Below are positions 1 through 13,441 of a stretch of DNA of 64,000 nucleotides, in pieces. The DNA comes from Rhizophagus irregularis (taxonomy: Eukaryota; Glomeromycota; Glomeromycetes; Glomerales; Glomeraceae): positions 1,302,001 through 1,366,000 of the forward strand of contig NC_089430.1 in assembly GCF_026210795.1 (NCBI RefSeq), read 5' to 3'. The position numbers and the translations under genes are program-made. Position 1 is the stretch's first letter, and each line of letters begins with the position of its first letter. The notes below the pieces were generated by a model, which worked only from the letters and a program-made list of their open reading frames with translations, was not told the origin of the DNA and did no database searches.

Positions 1-495
1 AAGATCTATAGCTTATTGGAACGAGTTTGTGGTATATTCGTTCTATTTTCACTTTATTTATTTTATTTGTTTTAAGTACAACATTAACGTTGTTTTCGTT
101 TATTCTCTTTTTAGGAAACTTCCCAGAATGGGTTTGAGGTAATATATTACGGTCAACTTTATTTTTGAAGTAATTTATTGTTTCACTTTGTTAAACCCAA
201 CAAATAAACTTACTCTTCTTATTTTCTTTTTTTCTTGATTCAGGATGTTCAATATTTTACCTCATTTTGGGTAGGATATTTGATTTTTATCTAATATACA
301 AGTTAGAATTCGACATAATGAACCCTTCGATTAAATAAAAAACAATCTTCAAATCAAGGTAAACATGAAATTCATAGTCGTTATATCGAGTTCTGATTGT
401 AATCTTTAATACAATCATTTTTTAACGATCGAATGTTAATTTTTAATAGGTTTGTTATGTAATTTATAAGTTAACTTTAAAAAAGACTGAACTTT

Positions 496-563
496 GGCAC
501 TAAGGATTATGGCCCTACGGTCAAAATCCTGAAGGGAGCCTTATGTCGAAAGCCGTTGGTGCC
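496..563. other. Unit-1-specific stem-loop, GC-richer than its surroundings
   Basis: Bases 503-514 pair with 519-530 (11 of 12 positions, one mismatch) across a 4-nt loop. An outer GGCAC (496-500) can pair with GTGCC (559-563). I did not find this block in the other units. It could be a small structured RNA or a fragment of an inserted element; no family recognised. Confidence 0.3.
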
Positions 564-2850
564 CAGCAGAGAAAAGTATTGCTTCGAAGTTTTCGATAAA
601 TGTCTCTAATTTGAATTGAATGATCCTCAAAATATTCACTTAAGAGTAAGTTTTAATTCATTAGCAAACCAATACAAATTCGATAAAATAAATTTATTGA
701 TCAAATTACGTACTTTTTTATTAATAGAGTAACAGGAAAGATTATAAGTCATTAATAGATCTCTATTCGTTACTTCATCGTTAAAATAAATTCGTTGATC
801 AAATTATTTTTTTATTAATAGAGTAACAGAAAGATTGTAAACCATTAATAGAAAAATAATTCAAGGAATCAAATAAAAATAATAATAAAAAAAAAGGAAA
901 TAATTTTGATACCAAAAATTAAAGTAATACCTAACAATAATAATAACAATAATAATATTCATCTTAAAATGTGTGCATTTAAAATAAAGGGAGTACTAGA
1001 TCGGCATAGCCGAGTCATTTGGTCAACGTTATTTAACTTGTTTCTGGTGTGTAGGGAATCACATTTGTGCATTTTATCAGCATCTCAGCATAGGATTTCC
1101 ACCGATGTGCGTTCGGAAGATGTTCTTAACAAGAAATGACGATGATTTCGATTTAGAATATACAGTAGATATCAAAATTTTATAACATATTTTCAGAGCG
1201 TAATTTACCGAATTTAATTTCTAAGAACTAAAAATTAATTCGCCATTTTTTATGCAGTCGTAGTAGCCGCAGCTTCAACGTGATAAATGATTGTCGTGAT
1301 TATATTTTGTATCACCCTGCAAATTATTTATTTTCATATTAATCTCCGTTCCAACTCTTACATAAGCTCTATCAATCTCCGAAGAGAAGAGTTATCTTAG
1401 CGTCATTTAAATAACCTTTTTTTAAAAAAAAGGCTATTTGTTTTTAAAGGTTATTTGTTTTCTTAAAAAGTATTTGTTTTTTTTAAAAAAAAATAAAAAA
1501 ATTTGTTTTTAAAAAAAATTTTTTTTTTTTACATAGCACAAGAAAAAAGGAAAATTAATAATCATTTTGTAAATATTTATTTATTTAATATTTTCTCTTA
1601 CCATTTCCCTTTATAGTTAATAAGGTATAACAATGAACACTAATTGATAATCATAAAACGCATTATCTATATTATCTATATTGTCATATGCAAAAAGAGT
1701 TTGGTGCATGAACTTCCAAGATGACGCTCCTTTTTTTTTTTTTTTTTTTTTAAAAAAAAAATAAGTTTCCCACGCAAAAATAAAGAACGTCAATGTTTTA
1801 ATGTCTCAAATAATCTGTAATAACTGGTTGGATATATTACGAAAATGCAGGGGTAACTCACAATATACAAGTATCCGGATATCGGCATTTTTATAATTAG
1901 AGTTTTTATACTTTATAAAAAAAAAAATGATTGATGATGAGCAGAGAAATATATAAATTATTAAAATTAAATAATCCTTGAAACTTCCAAATTTGCTTTA
2001 ACATTGAGATACTGTACATGCACAATGACAACAAATCATTCAACATATTAATTTTAATATGTAACGTGCGTCTAATATTATTTGTGGCGTAATGAGAAAT
2101 GAACTTCTAAATGTTAAATTATATTGCGTTATATGAATTAGGAATTTCGGATGAAATATGATTTTCATATTCATATGATCCAAATTAAGGTTTGCCCTTT
2201 AAAACCCTTTTGTATCTATTATTTTGAATTTTGATAATCTTTAACCTAATTCGGTTTGGTGAATTTGGGGTCCCTCGTGGGAAAATTAACGAACGTACTG
2301 TATAATGTATTGTTCTCTTTGAAACATTTAAAAATAGAAAGTGCAACTGAGAATTTAAAATGAAAAATCTTAACTTTGGTTAGGAGGAAATAGTAATGAT
2401 TAGTCGATTATTGTATAAATAAATATTTTATAAAATTTTTTACAATTAATTTTTTTTTTTTTTTTTTTTTTTGTTTCAAAACCATAATTAAGTCCGTTTT
2501 TGGTCAAACCGATTGTCAAATTCGGATCCGTAATAAGTTTATTTATTAATCAGAATGATGTCATTATATAATATAAATAATGATAATAATTCACAATCTC
2601 GCGTGGTGTGGCTTGAATGTTTAATATAATAAACTATATTTACATACCTAATATATTTCATTATTTGGTAAATATATTTATATGTTTTTGGGTTTATATT
2701 TTCTTTGTTTGACAATTTAGTTATTAATCGGCGAACAATGATCAAGAAAGATATAAGGGGGGGGGCTTCTTTCTTTTTTTTTCCTTCTTTTCTTTTAAAA
2801 TTTTTTATCATTCAAAAAATTCTTAAATTTTTCTGAAACCACTTTTCAAG

Positions 2851-3881
2851 ATGTCTAATCAATACCTTAAAACTTTTAAAACAGCTCAAGAATCAAAAAC
2901 ACTTTTTGGTGGAACCCCTAAGCAAGAACAGTACGACACTATTTTATTTACTATTTAAAAAAATAAAAATATATTTAATAATTATTATTAATAATATTAT
3001 TTTTATTATTATTGTTTTTTTTCTTTCTTTTTTTTTTACTTATATTTTAGTAAAATAAATGAGCTAGAAAAAAATGAAAATAAAGCAGGACCTGCCGCTG
3101 CTTCCTCTGGCCAAGAAAAGGCACCTTCTAGTTCTCAACCACTTGAAGCTCAAACATACGATAGTGACGGCGGAAAGACATTCCTTCCCATCCCCAATGA
3201 CCAAGTACATGATTTTTTCTTGGAGGCGCGTGGTAAATTTGAATTTATTTGAAACTTCAGTTTTTTTTAATTAAAGAAACAAGCTTTTATTAACCATTTC
3301 TTCTTTTTTTCATAGATTCAAACCTAGAGAATTCCGGACTCTCTAGTCCACCTAATCAAAACGCCAGAATCACTTTAATTTTGAATGATCCTCAAACATA
3401 CGATAATGGTGATGGTCATCAAACTCATGATGAAAGGACATCCGCTACCATTCCAAATCCTCAATCGCATGATGGAAGGTCATCCGCTACCATTCCAACT
3501 CCTCAATCGCATGATGGAAGGTCATCCGCTACCATTCCAACTCCTCAATCGCATGATGGAAGGTCATCCGCTACCATTCCAATTCCTCAATCGCATGATG
3601 GAAGGCCATCTAATTATTATGCAAGAATCCCATCGATTTTGAATGGTCCTCAAACGCATTCCCTCTCGCATTACCCCTCTAATTATTATGCAAGAATCTC
3701 ATCAATTTTGAATGGTCCTCAAACCCTTCCATCACTCCAGTGGGTCTTAAATAATCCTAATGAAAGCAATGATGATATTCTTCCACCTATTTACAATAAT
3801 CCTACACCTCAACAAATTCATTTACGTACCCTCGAGCCTGACCATGAGCCGGATGTACCAAAATTACAATTTCAGTTGTAA
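2851..3881 (+). CDS. Repeat-protein family, copy 1 (three exons, about 275 aa)
   Basis: Function unknown. Exons 2851-2930, 3051-3232 and 3316-3881 join in frame through GT/AG introns of 120 and 83 nt. The model begins MSNQYLKTFK at an ATG matched by copies 2 and 3. The first exon ends in the family block GGTPKQ; exon 2 holds KINELEK and AQTYDSDGGKTF; exon 3 holds four or five 14-residue repeats of the form DGRSSATIPxPQSH, then a conserved tail (YARIxSILNGPQTLPSLQWVLNNPNE, LPPIYNN, EPDHEPDVPKL). No signal peptide or membrane segment is visible, and the composition is polar and low-complexity, suggesting a disordered protein. Shared exon structure and open frames in three copies make it a real gene family. 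Alternate-frame ORFs over the repeats are shadows, because 42-bp repeats keep all frames open. Confidence 0.75.
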
Positions 3882-4280
3882 ATAGAATCTTCAATCTAGT
3901 TCTTCGTAACATTATCTTAGATGCCGCATTTTTTATGCCGTGATCTAAAAATTTTTCAAAAACATGTAAATAAATCATTGAAGATATCATATAAATAATA
4001 AAAAAAAAAATGAATTCGAATTTTTCCAAGTGATTAAACTATGAATTGTCACACACGTGCTAATTTAAGTAATATATTAATAATCTAAAATAATGATTGT
4101 GATTTTAAAAACTAAATATTTTTTACCTTCAAAAGTATCAGCCGGGAATCAAATATCCATCCACAAATTAAATTGTATCATCCGCGAAGAAAATATTCTT
4201 TTTGGTCCACTTTTAATGATACACAAATTATCAATGATCAAAACAAAAACCTTATCGTTAACAAAACGTAAGTTTTATAA

Positions 4281-4315
4281 AAAGATAATTATGTTTACCT
4301 TATGGAATTATCTTT
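4281..4315. other. Conserved inverted repeat downstream of gene copy 1
   Basis: Ten-base arms (4281-4290 and 4306-4315) around a 15-nt loop. The same structure is at 10431-10465 and 15939-15973. Here the third stem pair is A-T; in the other two copies it is G-C, a compensated change. On the minus strand the loop contains a GT-donor-like sequence. Confidence 0.45.
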
Positions 4316-7300
4316 AACAGTAAATAATATTTGAAACATTCCGAACGAAGTCCAGTTTATAAAGTATATCCAGTTATCAATAGTAATGATAAGACTTTCA
4401 TTGAAAAACGCTAGAATAAAGCCAAAAAAATAATTAATTAGTCCAAGTAAGAGATTATCAGTTAGATTTTTGAAAACAGCGTCAGGAAAAATAATGCATA
4501 GCACAGATTCTTTAGAATTTCTGCTATGCAACTCAAGACTACCTCATCCTTGCAAATTAATTAAAAATAATTTTTTTTTATAAAATAGTATTGAGATATA
4601 AAAGTCTCTTCAAGCTAAGACACCTCTTTTATGTGACCTTCAGAATCTTTCACACTTAAGTATGGACCTGTGAGACATTGCGCACGGACTGAAAGTGAGT
4701 ATAGAAAAGGTTATATTCTAACAATTCATATGCGAAGAAGTACTCGTAATCCTCATTAAAAGTGAATAGAAAAAATGTAAAACGGGAAATTTATAATAAT
4801 GCAAATTTTTTTCTAAGTAACTACGAGTATTTCTAAATTTTGGGAGTTATTGATAAATAATAAGGAAAGCATTAATAAAGAGAAATTAATTTATTTCCAA
4901 AATTTGAGAAGTTGTAGATTAAACAAGGTAAGTTTTTATTTAAGTTTGATGCGAGGATGTTCTTCCACGTTGTGTATTACGTTCTTTGAACGAAATCTAC
5001 ATTTTGAACTTCCTTAATTGGTGTTAAGCACGAATAAATTCCCAAAAAACAGTTTTGAAGCTGCGCTTTTTACGTAATTATTAATTTTTACTGGGACAAA
5101 TTTTTTTTTTTATAGTAGTTCCTTTACAGCTTTACTGTTTTATAAAGTAATTCACAACATAAAATTTTTAACTATTCTGTTTTCACACTTTAGTCATAAT
5201 CTTGACTATTAAAATCTACGAAATCATTTTAATTATAAATATTGAATTTCAAAAAAATTTAATGAAAACAAAAGAGAAAAAATTAACTACTGGCGGTATT
5301 GAAACGAAGAACAAGATTATATATATATATATACATATTTGTACTTTTATGAAAAAAAAGACAAATATTCAATTTCTTCTTAATTTGTCTTATCTAAAGG
5401 GTGATGAACATTACTGCATTACTGAAAAGGGACCGTTATACAGTCATAAGTGCCGTAATTGATTAGTGATGTCTGTTTATCTAAAAATGCGTCAATAACG
5501 TAACTTCTGATAGTCATGCACTTATAGTACCATCTGATTGAGTACCTTGTCAGTTATTGATATCATTGAAGTTGTTGAACACAATGTTCTGTATTCCTTT
5601 AAACAAAGAACAAAAGTTCTTACAAAATTATTTATATACTACTCGATATCGATGACTGCAACGATTAAAACCACAAAATGAGAATTTGCACTATGAAAAA
5701 AATGTTATCTTTCGATTTATACAGGTAATAAAAAAAATTTTGACTCTCTATTGGAATTAATAACAAGAAATCTAAAAACATCATTATGTAAAATATTTTA
5801 AATGATTAAAATACGTATCAAAAATTGATATTTTGCAGGCTCTATAGATTTGGGACTTAATTTCCCAATTCTAAAATATGTCAACTAGTGATAACTACAC
5901 AAATGGTTTAAGTATTGATGAACTCAGAAATTTCATCAAATCTACATATTATTTAGCGAAATTTCCAAATGTGAAGAACAAAATTTTGTTTGTTTTCCTT
6001 TCCAATATACATATCTGAAGTTATAAATAGTAAGTAAAGAAATTATTTTTTACAAAAGAAAACGCGTAAATGATTAAATGGACTAAGAAATATACTAAGA
6101 TTTTGTGTTACACTTAACCTATCAGGAGATCAGGAGACAAGACCGGTCTAGAACTTTCCTAATATGATGTAGTATGCATGCCGATTATTGATTAAAGCTT
6201 AGAATTTCTTTAAATCGTCACAAGAAATTGGTTTACTCTCAGTTTTGGTGAAGGAATTTTAAAATAAGTTCAGTTTTGGTTCAGTCCGTACTCATACAGT
6301 AGGTCATTCTTTTTTTTAGGGACAAATTCTAGTTTATTGTAACGAGTTTGTTGGTATACTTTTCGTTATTCCTTTTTTAGGAACATTTTATATAGATTCT
6401 TTGAAGTATGTTCGTTCAACTTCTGATGACTCCCTTTTTTAATGAATTACATTTACATCATTTCGTTTATTTGTTCTCTTTAGGAAGCTTCTTGGAATGG
6501 TTTTGAGGTATTATATTTGGTCAACTTAATTTTGAAGTAATTTTTGTTTCATTTGTTAAATCTAACTAACTTTACTTTTCTTTTTTTCTTGAATTAGGAT
6601 GGATTTCTAGGAACGAGAGATGAAATGTTAGGAGTTCCCTTTTTTAGATATTTTATTTTTGATTTTGTCTTTTTTGGAAGGATATTTGATTCAAGATAAT
6701 AATGAAATTAATACTTCTCACTATAATATTTAATATAAACCTTTTAACGTTTGAAAGGATAAATCGAATTAAATGTTCCTCAAAATAAGTAACTGACCCC
6801 CTGTAATTTTAAAGTTAAGTAACAACTCCCATTAAAATTTTTTGAGATTCAAGTATAATATTAACCCTGATAATGTGTAAAATAACAGACTTATATAATA
6901 CATAAATCAAAAGTTAGATGATCAGGCAAATTTTGTGTCTTAAAAAAATTATCATCTTTTGCATGAATATTTTCATTCCTTCATTATTTCATTCTCTAAC
7001 CTTTTAGTATATATATATTGATATATATATTGATATAATAATTTTACACATTTCTCTTTCCTTTCATTTTTCGCAATTTTTGAATGATTTTGAGAATTAT
7101 TAATTTTATGCAGCATTTACTCTAAGTTTTCTTTGTCAAAAATCTCCCTTTTATAGATACTATGCATAAAATGGGTATTAGGGTTCTGCTGCTGAAAGCA
7201 AATTAGCAAATTGGTTTACTAAATCTCAGAGCAAAAATCGTTATAAAATGGATTTTTTGAAAATAGTATTATTTTCTTTTATTATTATTAAGTCTAAATT

Positions 7301-7403
7301 TTATTTTAGTTCAATCGCACAAAAACTATTTTGGATAATTTATTAGGAAAGATCGACATTTTGCAGCTAAAATTCATCGACCTGATTTATATATTGTGCA
7401 TAT

Positions 7404-7448
7404 GACTCACCTAATGATCGGAATGACATTCCGATCATCAGGTGAGTC
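7404..7448. repeat. 45-bp near-perfect palindrome in a unit-2-specific insertion
   Basis: Arms 7404-7424 and 7428-7448 are reverse complements with one mismatch, spaced by GAC. It lies near the right end of a stretch absent from unit 3, so it may be the tip of an inserted element or a cruciform-forming site. Confidence 0.6.
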
Positions 7449-9132
7449 GATCTGCGACCAGGCCTGTACGAGTAAGCCTCAATTCATACATTGTAAAATA
7501 ATAATAATAATAAATAAAATAAATAATTAAAGTAACACTTAATAATAATACATCTTCTTCTCCTCCCTCTCCTCTACCTCATTCTCTTCTTCTTTCCCTC
7601 CTTCTATTCATCTTTCGCAAAAGCAATTCAGCTTCCGAATTAAAATATGGATAACAAAGATTTTATCGTATTTTCAGAGCGCAATTTGCGGAAATATCCG
7701 GATTTGTTTTTCAACTCAAGAATTAAATTCGATATTTTATATTTACCGCAGTAGCCGCAGTAACTGCCTCTGCAAAACAACCAATTTTTAATGATCGAGA
7801 GGGTCATCTTACCCCGCTGACGAATTCATTGTGGTTCAAAATCAATAAATAATGCCATGTTGTTGTTTAATTTTTCACATAACGGCGGGAAGAATTTTTA
7901 AACACTTTCATAAGTTCTATTCTAGCTTGTTTTGACATTATTAAGAAGTTTTTTTTAAAAAAATTTTTTTCTTTTTTAGAAACTGAAGAAATCCTTATTG
8001 TAATTGTTATATTTGGAATAGTTTAAAATATAAATAAATAATTAATTGTTTATTATTGTTTTGTAACCAGTTTTTTTTTAAAAAAAAAGAAAAAAAGAAA
8101 AAAGAAAAAATTGAGAATGCTTGAATTTTTTTTTCTTTTTTTTTAAAAAAACAATGGTTGAAATTTTTTTTTAAACATTTCCGCTTAAATCGAAATTACG
8201 TATATTATTACGTAAATTTTTATTATATATGGCGATATATAAACATGAATTGTTTATTACTATAAGACTATATCTGATATATAATAAACAAATATGCAGG
8301 ATTCAAAACTAAGAGTGGGGGAAAAATCAGACGTTTTGTACAATGTATTGTGGCGCATTTGCAGCGCTTTAATTGGAACAGTTTATTAGCTTTATTTATT
8401 TTTAGAGAAATATTGTGGGCCATGTATCGCTTAAGAAATATTTTGTTAGTATACTGTATACAGTATCGGATTCGCAAAAGAAAATCAAATGACTAATATT
8501 TCAAATTAGTATATGATGTTAAGTTCCGTCTTTTCTCCGGAAAAAACCTTTCGCATCTCTAGTATCGTTCACAAAAAATTTTAAATTGTAATTTAAAAAT
8601 CGATTACTCCCACGCCCCTATTCTTAACAAACAAGTCTAACACCACGTTGACGCATTTTTGTTTCACATTTGTCGAAACATACCGTATTCTTCCGTCGAA
8701 ATGGATTAAGTCCGTTTTTAGTTAAGACGATTATCAGTAAAGCCTATTATGTCATGAATCATTGTTGTTATGTAAATAATTATGCAAGATTCAAGAGTTT
8801 AACTTTAATATCACACAATGCTAATTTAAATCCGTAATATTCATTATGCATATATTTTTAATATAAATCATTTATTGAAAATTGTTAAATTTATATATAT
8901 TGTATAATTACATTATATATTAGTTTAGAAATCAACAAAGTAAAAACTAAACACAATATTAACTACATTTGATCATTGTTTGTGCAATTTAGGAGCTGCA
9001 AACAAAAAAAAAAAAATGACTTATAAAAAAGTTTGTTTTTCATTTTTTTATTTCTCATTTCAAAAAATTTTTTGAAAAAAAAAATCAGCATTTAATAAAA
9101 AATTAGAAAACCTACCACTTTTTTAGTAAAAA

Positions 9133-10037
9133 ATGTCGTCACAAAATCAGAACCAACCCTCTCATAGAATTTATAAATCAACTAAAGAACAAAACAAAAT
9201 CCTTGGTGGAACCCCTAAGCAAGTCCAGTACGATATATATACCATTTTATTTACAACTTTGAGTACAAAAAATATATATCCACAATTTTTTTTTCTTTTT
9301 TTAGTAAAATAAATGAACTAGAAAAAGGTGAAAATAAAGCAGGGCCTGCCGCTGCTTCCTCTAGCCAAGAAAAGGCACCTTCTAGCTCTATTGAAGGTGC
9401 TACAATCCATAATCTACCACTCGAAGCTCAAACACACGATAGTGACGGTGGAAAGATATTCCCTCCCATCCCCAATGCTCAAGTACATGATTCTGCCTTG
9501 GGGGCGCGTGGTAAATTTGAAATTATTTCGAAACTTCAGTTTTTTTTAATTCAAGAAACAAATTTTTATTAACCATTCCTCCTTTTTTTTGTAGATCCAG
9601 CCTTACAGAATTCTGGACCCTCTGGACCACCCGACAAAATCACTTCAATCTTGAATCCTCAAACATACGATAATGGTGATGGACATCAAACTCAAGATGG
9701 AAGGACATCCGTTACCATCCCTAATCCTCAAACGCATGATGGAAGGTCATCTGCTACCATTCCAAATCCTCAATCGCATGATGGAAGGTCATCCGCTACC
9801 ATTCCAAATCCTCAAACGCATGATGGAAGGCCATCTAATTATTATGCAAGAATCCCATCGATTTTGAATGGTCCTCCAACCCTTCCATCACTCCAGTGGG
9901 TCTTAAATAATCCTAATGAAACCAATGATGTTATTCTTCCACCTATTTACAATAATTCTACACCTCAACAAATTCATTTGCATACCCTCGAGCCTGACCA
10001 TGAACCGGATGTTCCAAAATTACCATTTCGGTTGTAA
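9133..10037 (+). CDS. Repeat-protein family, copy 2 (three exons, 247 aa)
   Basis: Exons 9133-9227, 9305-9510 and 9595-10037 give 744 coding bases in a single open frame, with introns of 77 and 84 nt ending TTAG and GTAG. The start (MSSQNQNQPS) follows a 5' leader almost identical to that of copy 3. Order: N-terminal block IYKSTKEQNKILGGTPKQV; KINELEK and PAAASSSQEKAPSSS; DSDGGKIFPPIPNAQVHD; three copies of the 14-residue repeat DGRSSATIPNPQTH; conserved tail ending VPKLPFRL. It is the cleanest copy and best defines the gene model. No enzyme motif, signal peptide or membrane helix is seen. The number of repeats differs from copies 1 and 3, as expected when tandem repeats expand by unequal exchange. 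Confidence 0.78.
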
Positions 10038-10430
10038 GTAGAATCTTCAATCTAGTTCTTCATAACATTATCCTAGATGCCGCATTTTTTATATCGTGAT
10101 CTAAAAATTTCTCAAAAATATGTAATAAATCAAAAATTTAATTGAAGATAATAATAAAAAAAATATTCATAGGTTAATCACTTGAGTTAACATTTGTCAC
10201 ACACGTGCTAATTTAAGTAATATATTAATAATCCACAATAATGATTGTGATTAAACTAAATATTTTTTACCTTCAAAAGTATCATCCGGACCAAATCAAA
10301 TATCCCTGATCCACAAATTAAATTGTATTAACCGCGAATCAAAAAGATGGCAATATTCTTTTTGGTCCAATTTTAATGATGAATAAATTATCAATGATCC
10401 AAATCGTTAACAAATACGTAAGTTTTATAA

Positions 10431-10465
10431 AAGGATAATTATGCATACCTTACGGAATTATCCTT
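10431..10465. other. Conserved inverted repeat downstream of gene copy 2
   Basis: Arms 10431-10440 and 10456-10465 pair perfectly (10 bp) around a 15-nt loop. This matches the inverted repeats after copies 1 and 3, with a G-C pair where copy 1 has A-T. Confidence 0.45.
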
Positions 10466-13408
10466 AACTGGTAAATAAGTGTCCTGAATGTCATTCAACT
10501 TACAAAGGAAGCGTATTCGGTTATCAATAGCAATGATAAGACTTTCATAGAAAAACGCTAAGGTGAAACAAAAAAAATTAATTAGTCCAAGTGAGAGACT
10601 ATCAGTTTGATTTTTTAAAACAGCATCAGGAAAAATAAAATGCAAAGCATAGATTCTCAAGAAATTCTATTATGCAACTCAAGACTACCTTGGCAAATTA
10701 AAAAGTAAACTTTTTTAGACTGAAAGTAAGTATAGACAACTAACAATTACGTGCAAAGAAGTACCGTACCTCTCTCATCAAAAGTAAACAGAGAAGTGTT
10801 AAACGGGAAATTTATAATAATGTAAATTTTTTTATAAGTAACTACGAATATTTTTAAATTTTTGGAGTTATTGATAAATAATAAGGAAAGCATTGATAAA
10901 GAGAAATTAATTTATTTCCAAAATTTGAGAAAAGTAGACTAAACAAGGTAAGTTTTTATTTAAGTTTGATGCGAAATGTACTTCCACGTTGTGTATTACG
11001 TTCTTTGAACGAAATCTACATTTTGAACTTCCTTAATTGGTTTTAAACACCAAAAATTAGTTTTGAGGCTGCACTTTTTACGTAATTATTAATTTTCTGA
11101 GACAAAAAATTTTTTTTTCATAATAGTTCCTTTACTTTTTTATAAAGTAATTCACAACATAAAATTCTCACAACTTTAGTCATGATCTTGATTATTATAA
11201 TCCTGATTATTAAAATCTACGAAAGTATTTAAATTATAGATATTGATTTTCAAAAAAATTTAATGAAAATAAAAGAGAAATATTAACCACTAGCGGGTAT
11301 TATAGTGATATATATATACATATTTGTACTTTTATAAAAAAAAACAAATATTCAATTTCTTCTTAATTTGTCTTATCTATGGTTACTCTATGGGACCGTT
11401 ATACAGGTTATACAGTCATAAGTGCCGTAATTGATTTGTGATGTCTGTTTATCTAAAAATGCGTCAATAACGTAACTTTTGATAGTCTTGTCCGTATAGT
11501 ACCATCTGATTGAGTACCTTGTCAGTGATTGATATCATTGAAGTTGTTGAACACAATGTGCTGTATTCCTTTACACAAAGAATACTACTCGATATCTATG
11601 ACTGCAACGATTAAACAAGAAATCTAAAAACATCATTATGTAAAATATTTTAAATGATTGAAATGCGTATCAAAAATTGATATTTTGCAGGCTCTATAGA
11701 TTTGAACTGAGTTTCCTAATTCCAAAATATGTCAACTCCACAATAAGTATTGATGAACTCAGAAATTTCATGTTTTATACATGAAATTATAAATAGTAAG
11801 TAAAAAAATTATTTTTTTACAAAAGTCACAAGAAATTGTCATACATTTACTCTTAGTTTTGGTGAAGGAATTATTTTTTTTTTTAGGAACATATTATATA
11901 GATTCTTTTAAGTATGTTCGTTCAACTTCTAACTCACTTTTTTAATGAATTACATTTACATCATTTCGTTTATTTGTTCTCTTTAGGAAGCTTCTTGGAA
12001 TGGTTTTGAGGTATTATATTTGGTCAACTTAATTTTGAAGTAATTTTTGTTTCATTTGTTAAATCTAACTAACTTTACTTTTCTTTTTTTCTTGAATTAG
12101 GATGAATTTCTAGGAACGAGAGATAAAATGTTATGAGTTCCCTTTTTTAGATATTTTATTTTTGATTTTATCTTTTTAGGAAGGGTATTTGATTCAAGGT
12201 AACAATGAAATTAATATTTCTCGCTGTAATCTTTAATATAAACCTTTAACGTTTGAAAGGTTGAATTGAATTGAATGATTCCTCGTAATATTCACTTACG
12301 AGTAAGCCTCAATTCATACCTTTCTAAGATTATCTCATTGTAAAATAATAATAATAATAAATAAATAAATGATCATTTTAAAGTAACAGGAAATTTTTAT
12401 AGGAAAAGATAATCAAATAATAAAAAAAAATAATTAAAGTCTTAATAATAGTAATACTTTTTTACTTAATGAAGGGAATAGATCGGCGCAGTTGATTTAT
12501 TCGACCAACATAATTTGGTGTGGAAAATCACGTTTTGAAACGTCTCCCTCTCCTCTTCTCTACTTCTTCTCCTCCCTCCTCCTCTTCTTCTTTCCCTCCT
12601 TCTATTCATCTTTCGTAACAGCAATTCAACTTCCGAATTAAAACATGGATAACAAAGATTTTACCGTATTTTCAGAGCGCAATTTACCGGAATAACTGGA
12701 TTTTTTTTTCAACATAATTAAATTCGATATTTTATATTTTGCCGCAGTAGCCGCAGTAACTGCAGCCTCAGCATAAGTCAAATGATCAAGAGGTTCGCGA
12801 CAAGCAAAAAAACAAAATTTTTTTATTGAGTTATAGTAAATTCAAACTAAAGAAAACCCATAAAAAAAACTTATAATTTAGGTTGGTTATTCAACTAAAT
12901 TATAATAACCCCAGGTAAAATAAATAAATAAAGAAAGAACTATATACTGTAATTGTAAATAATGTATCATCTTACCTCGCTGACGGATTCGTTGTCCAAA
13001 ATCAATGCCATGTTATTGTTTAATTTTTCACATAACAGCGGGAAGAATTTTTAAACACTTTCATAAGTTTTATGATAGTATTATCAACCTCCGGAGTGAA
13101 GAGTGCTTGTTTTGATATTTTTATGAATATTTTTTTTTAAATTTTTTTTTTTTTTAGAAACTAAAGAAATCCTTATTGGTAATTACGTATTCTTTGTTTG
13201 TTTGTTTGTTTGTTTATACATCTTAGTCGGAAAAATATATTTGGAATAGTTTAAAAAATAAATAAATAAATAATAATATTATGAGTTTAATTATTGTTTT
13301 GTAATACAACAGTCTTTTTTTTTAAAAAAAAAGAAAAAAGAAAAAAATAAGAATGCTTGAATTTTTTCTTCTTTTTTTTAAAAAAATTTTTTTTCTTTTA
13401 TTTAAATT

Positions 13409-13441
<33 letters not shown>

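Larger units (their letters stand above)
1..6309. repeat. Segmental tandem unit 1 (window starts inside it)
   Basis: First of about five related units. It shares with later units a block ending in an AG-flanked segment near 110-150 (compare 6480, 11985, 17513, 35195), a block near 1195-1280 with CAGCGC/CCGCAG-like words, the repeat-protein gene at 2851-3881, and a long 3' flank (3882-6309) matched at 10038-11876 and 15540-17330. Apart from the gene, I see no supportable coding sequence in it. Long T/A runs and many indels separate the units, so the duplication is old. Confidence 0.75.
6310..11876. repeat. Segmental tandem unit 2
   Basis: It begins with a block around 6318-6610 that recurs at 11880-12120, 17341-17640 and 34985-35340. 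It then has the CAGCGC/CCGCAG block (about 7670-7770), a block with GTATACTGTATAC (about 8450, matched at 13550), gene copy 2 and a long 3' flank. Against unit 3 it carries about 680 extra bases between roughly 6787 and 7467, which contain a near-perfect 45-bp palindrome. Confidence 0.75.

Noticed and set aside
3385-3642. Second ORF overlapping gene copy 1 (also 9673-9867, 15100-15303, 21349-21552)
   Set aside because: The internal repeats are multiples of three bases, so alternate frames stay open. The codons do not match the conserved family blocks.
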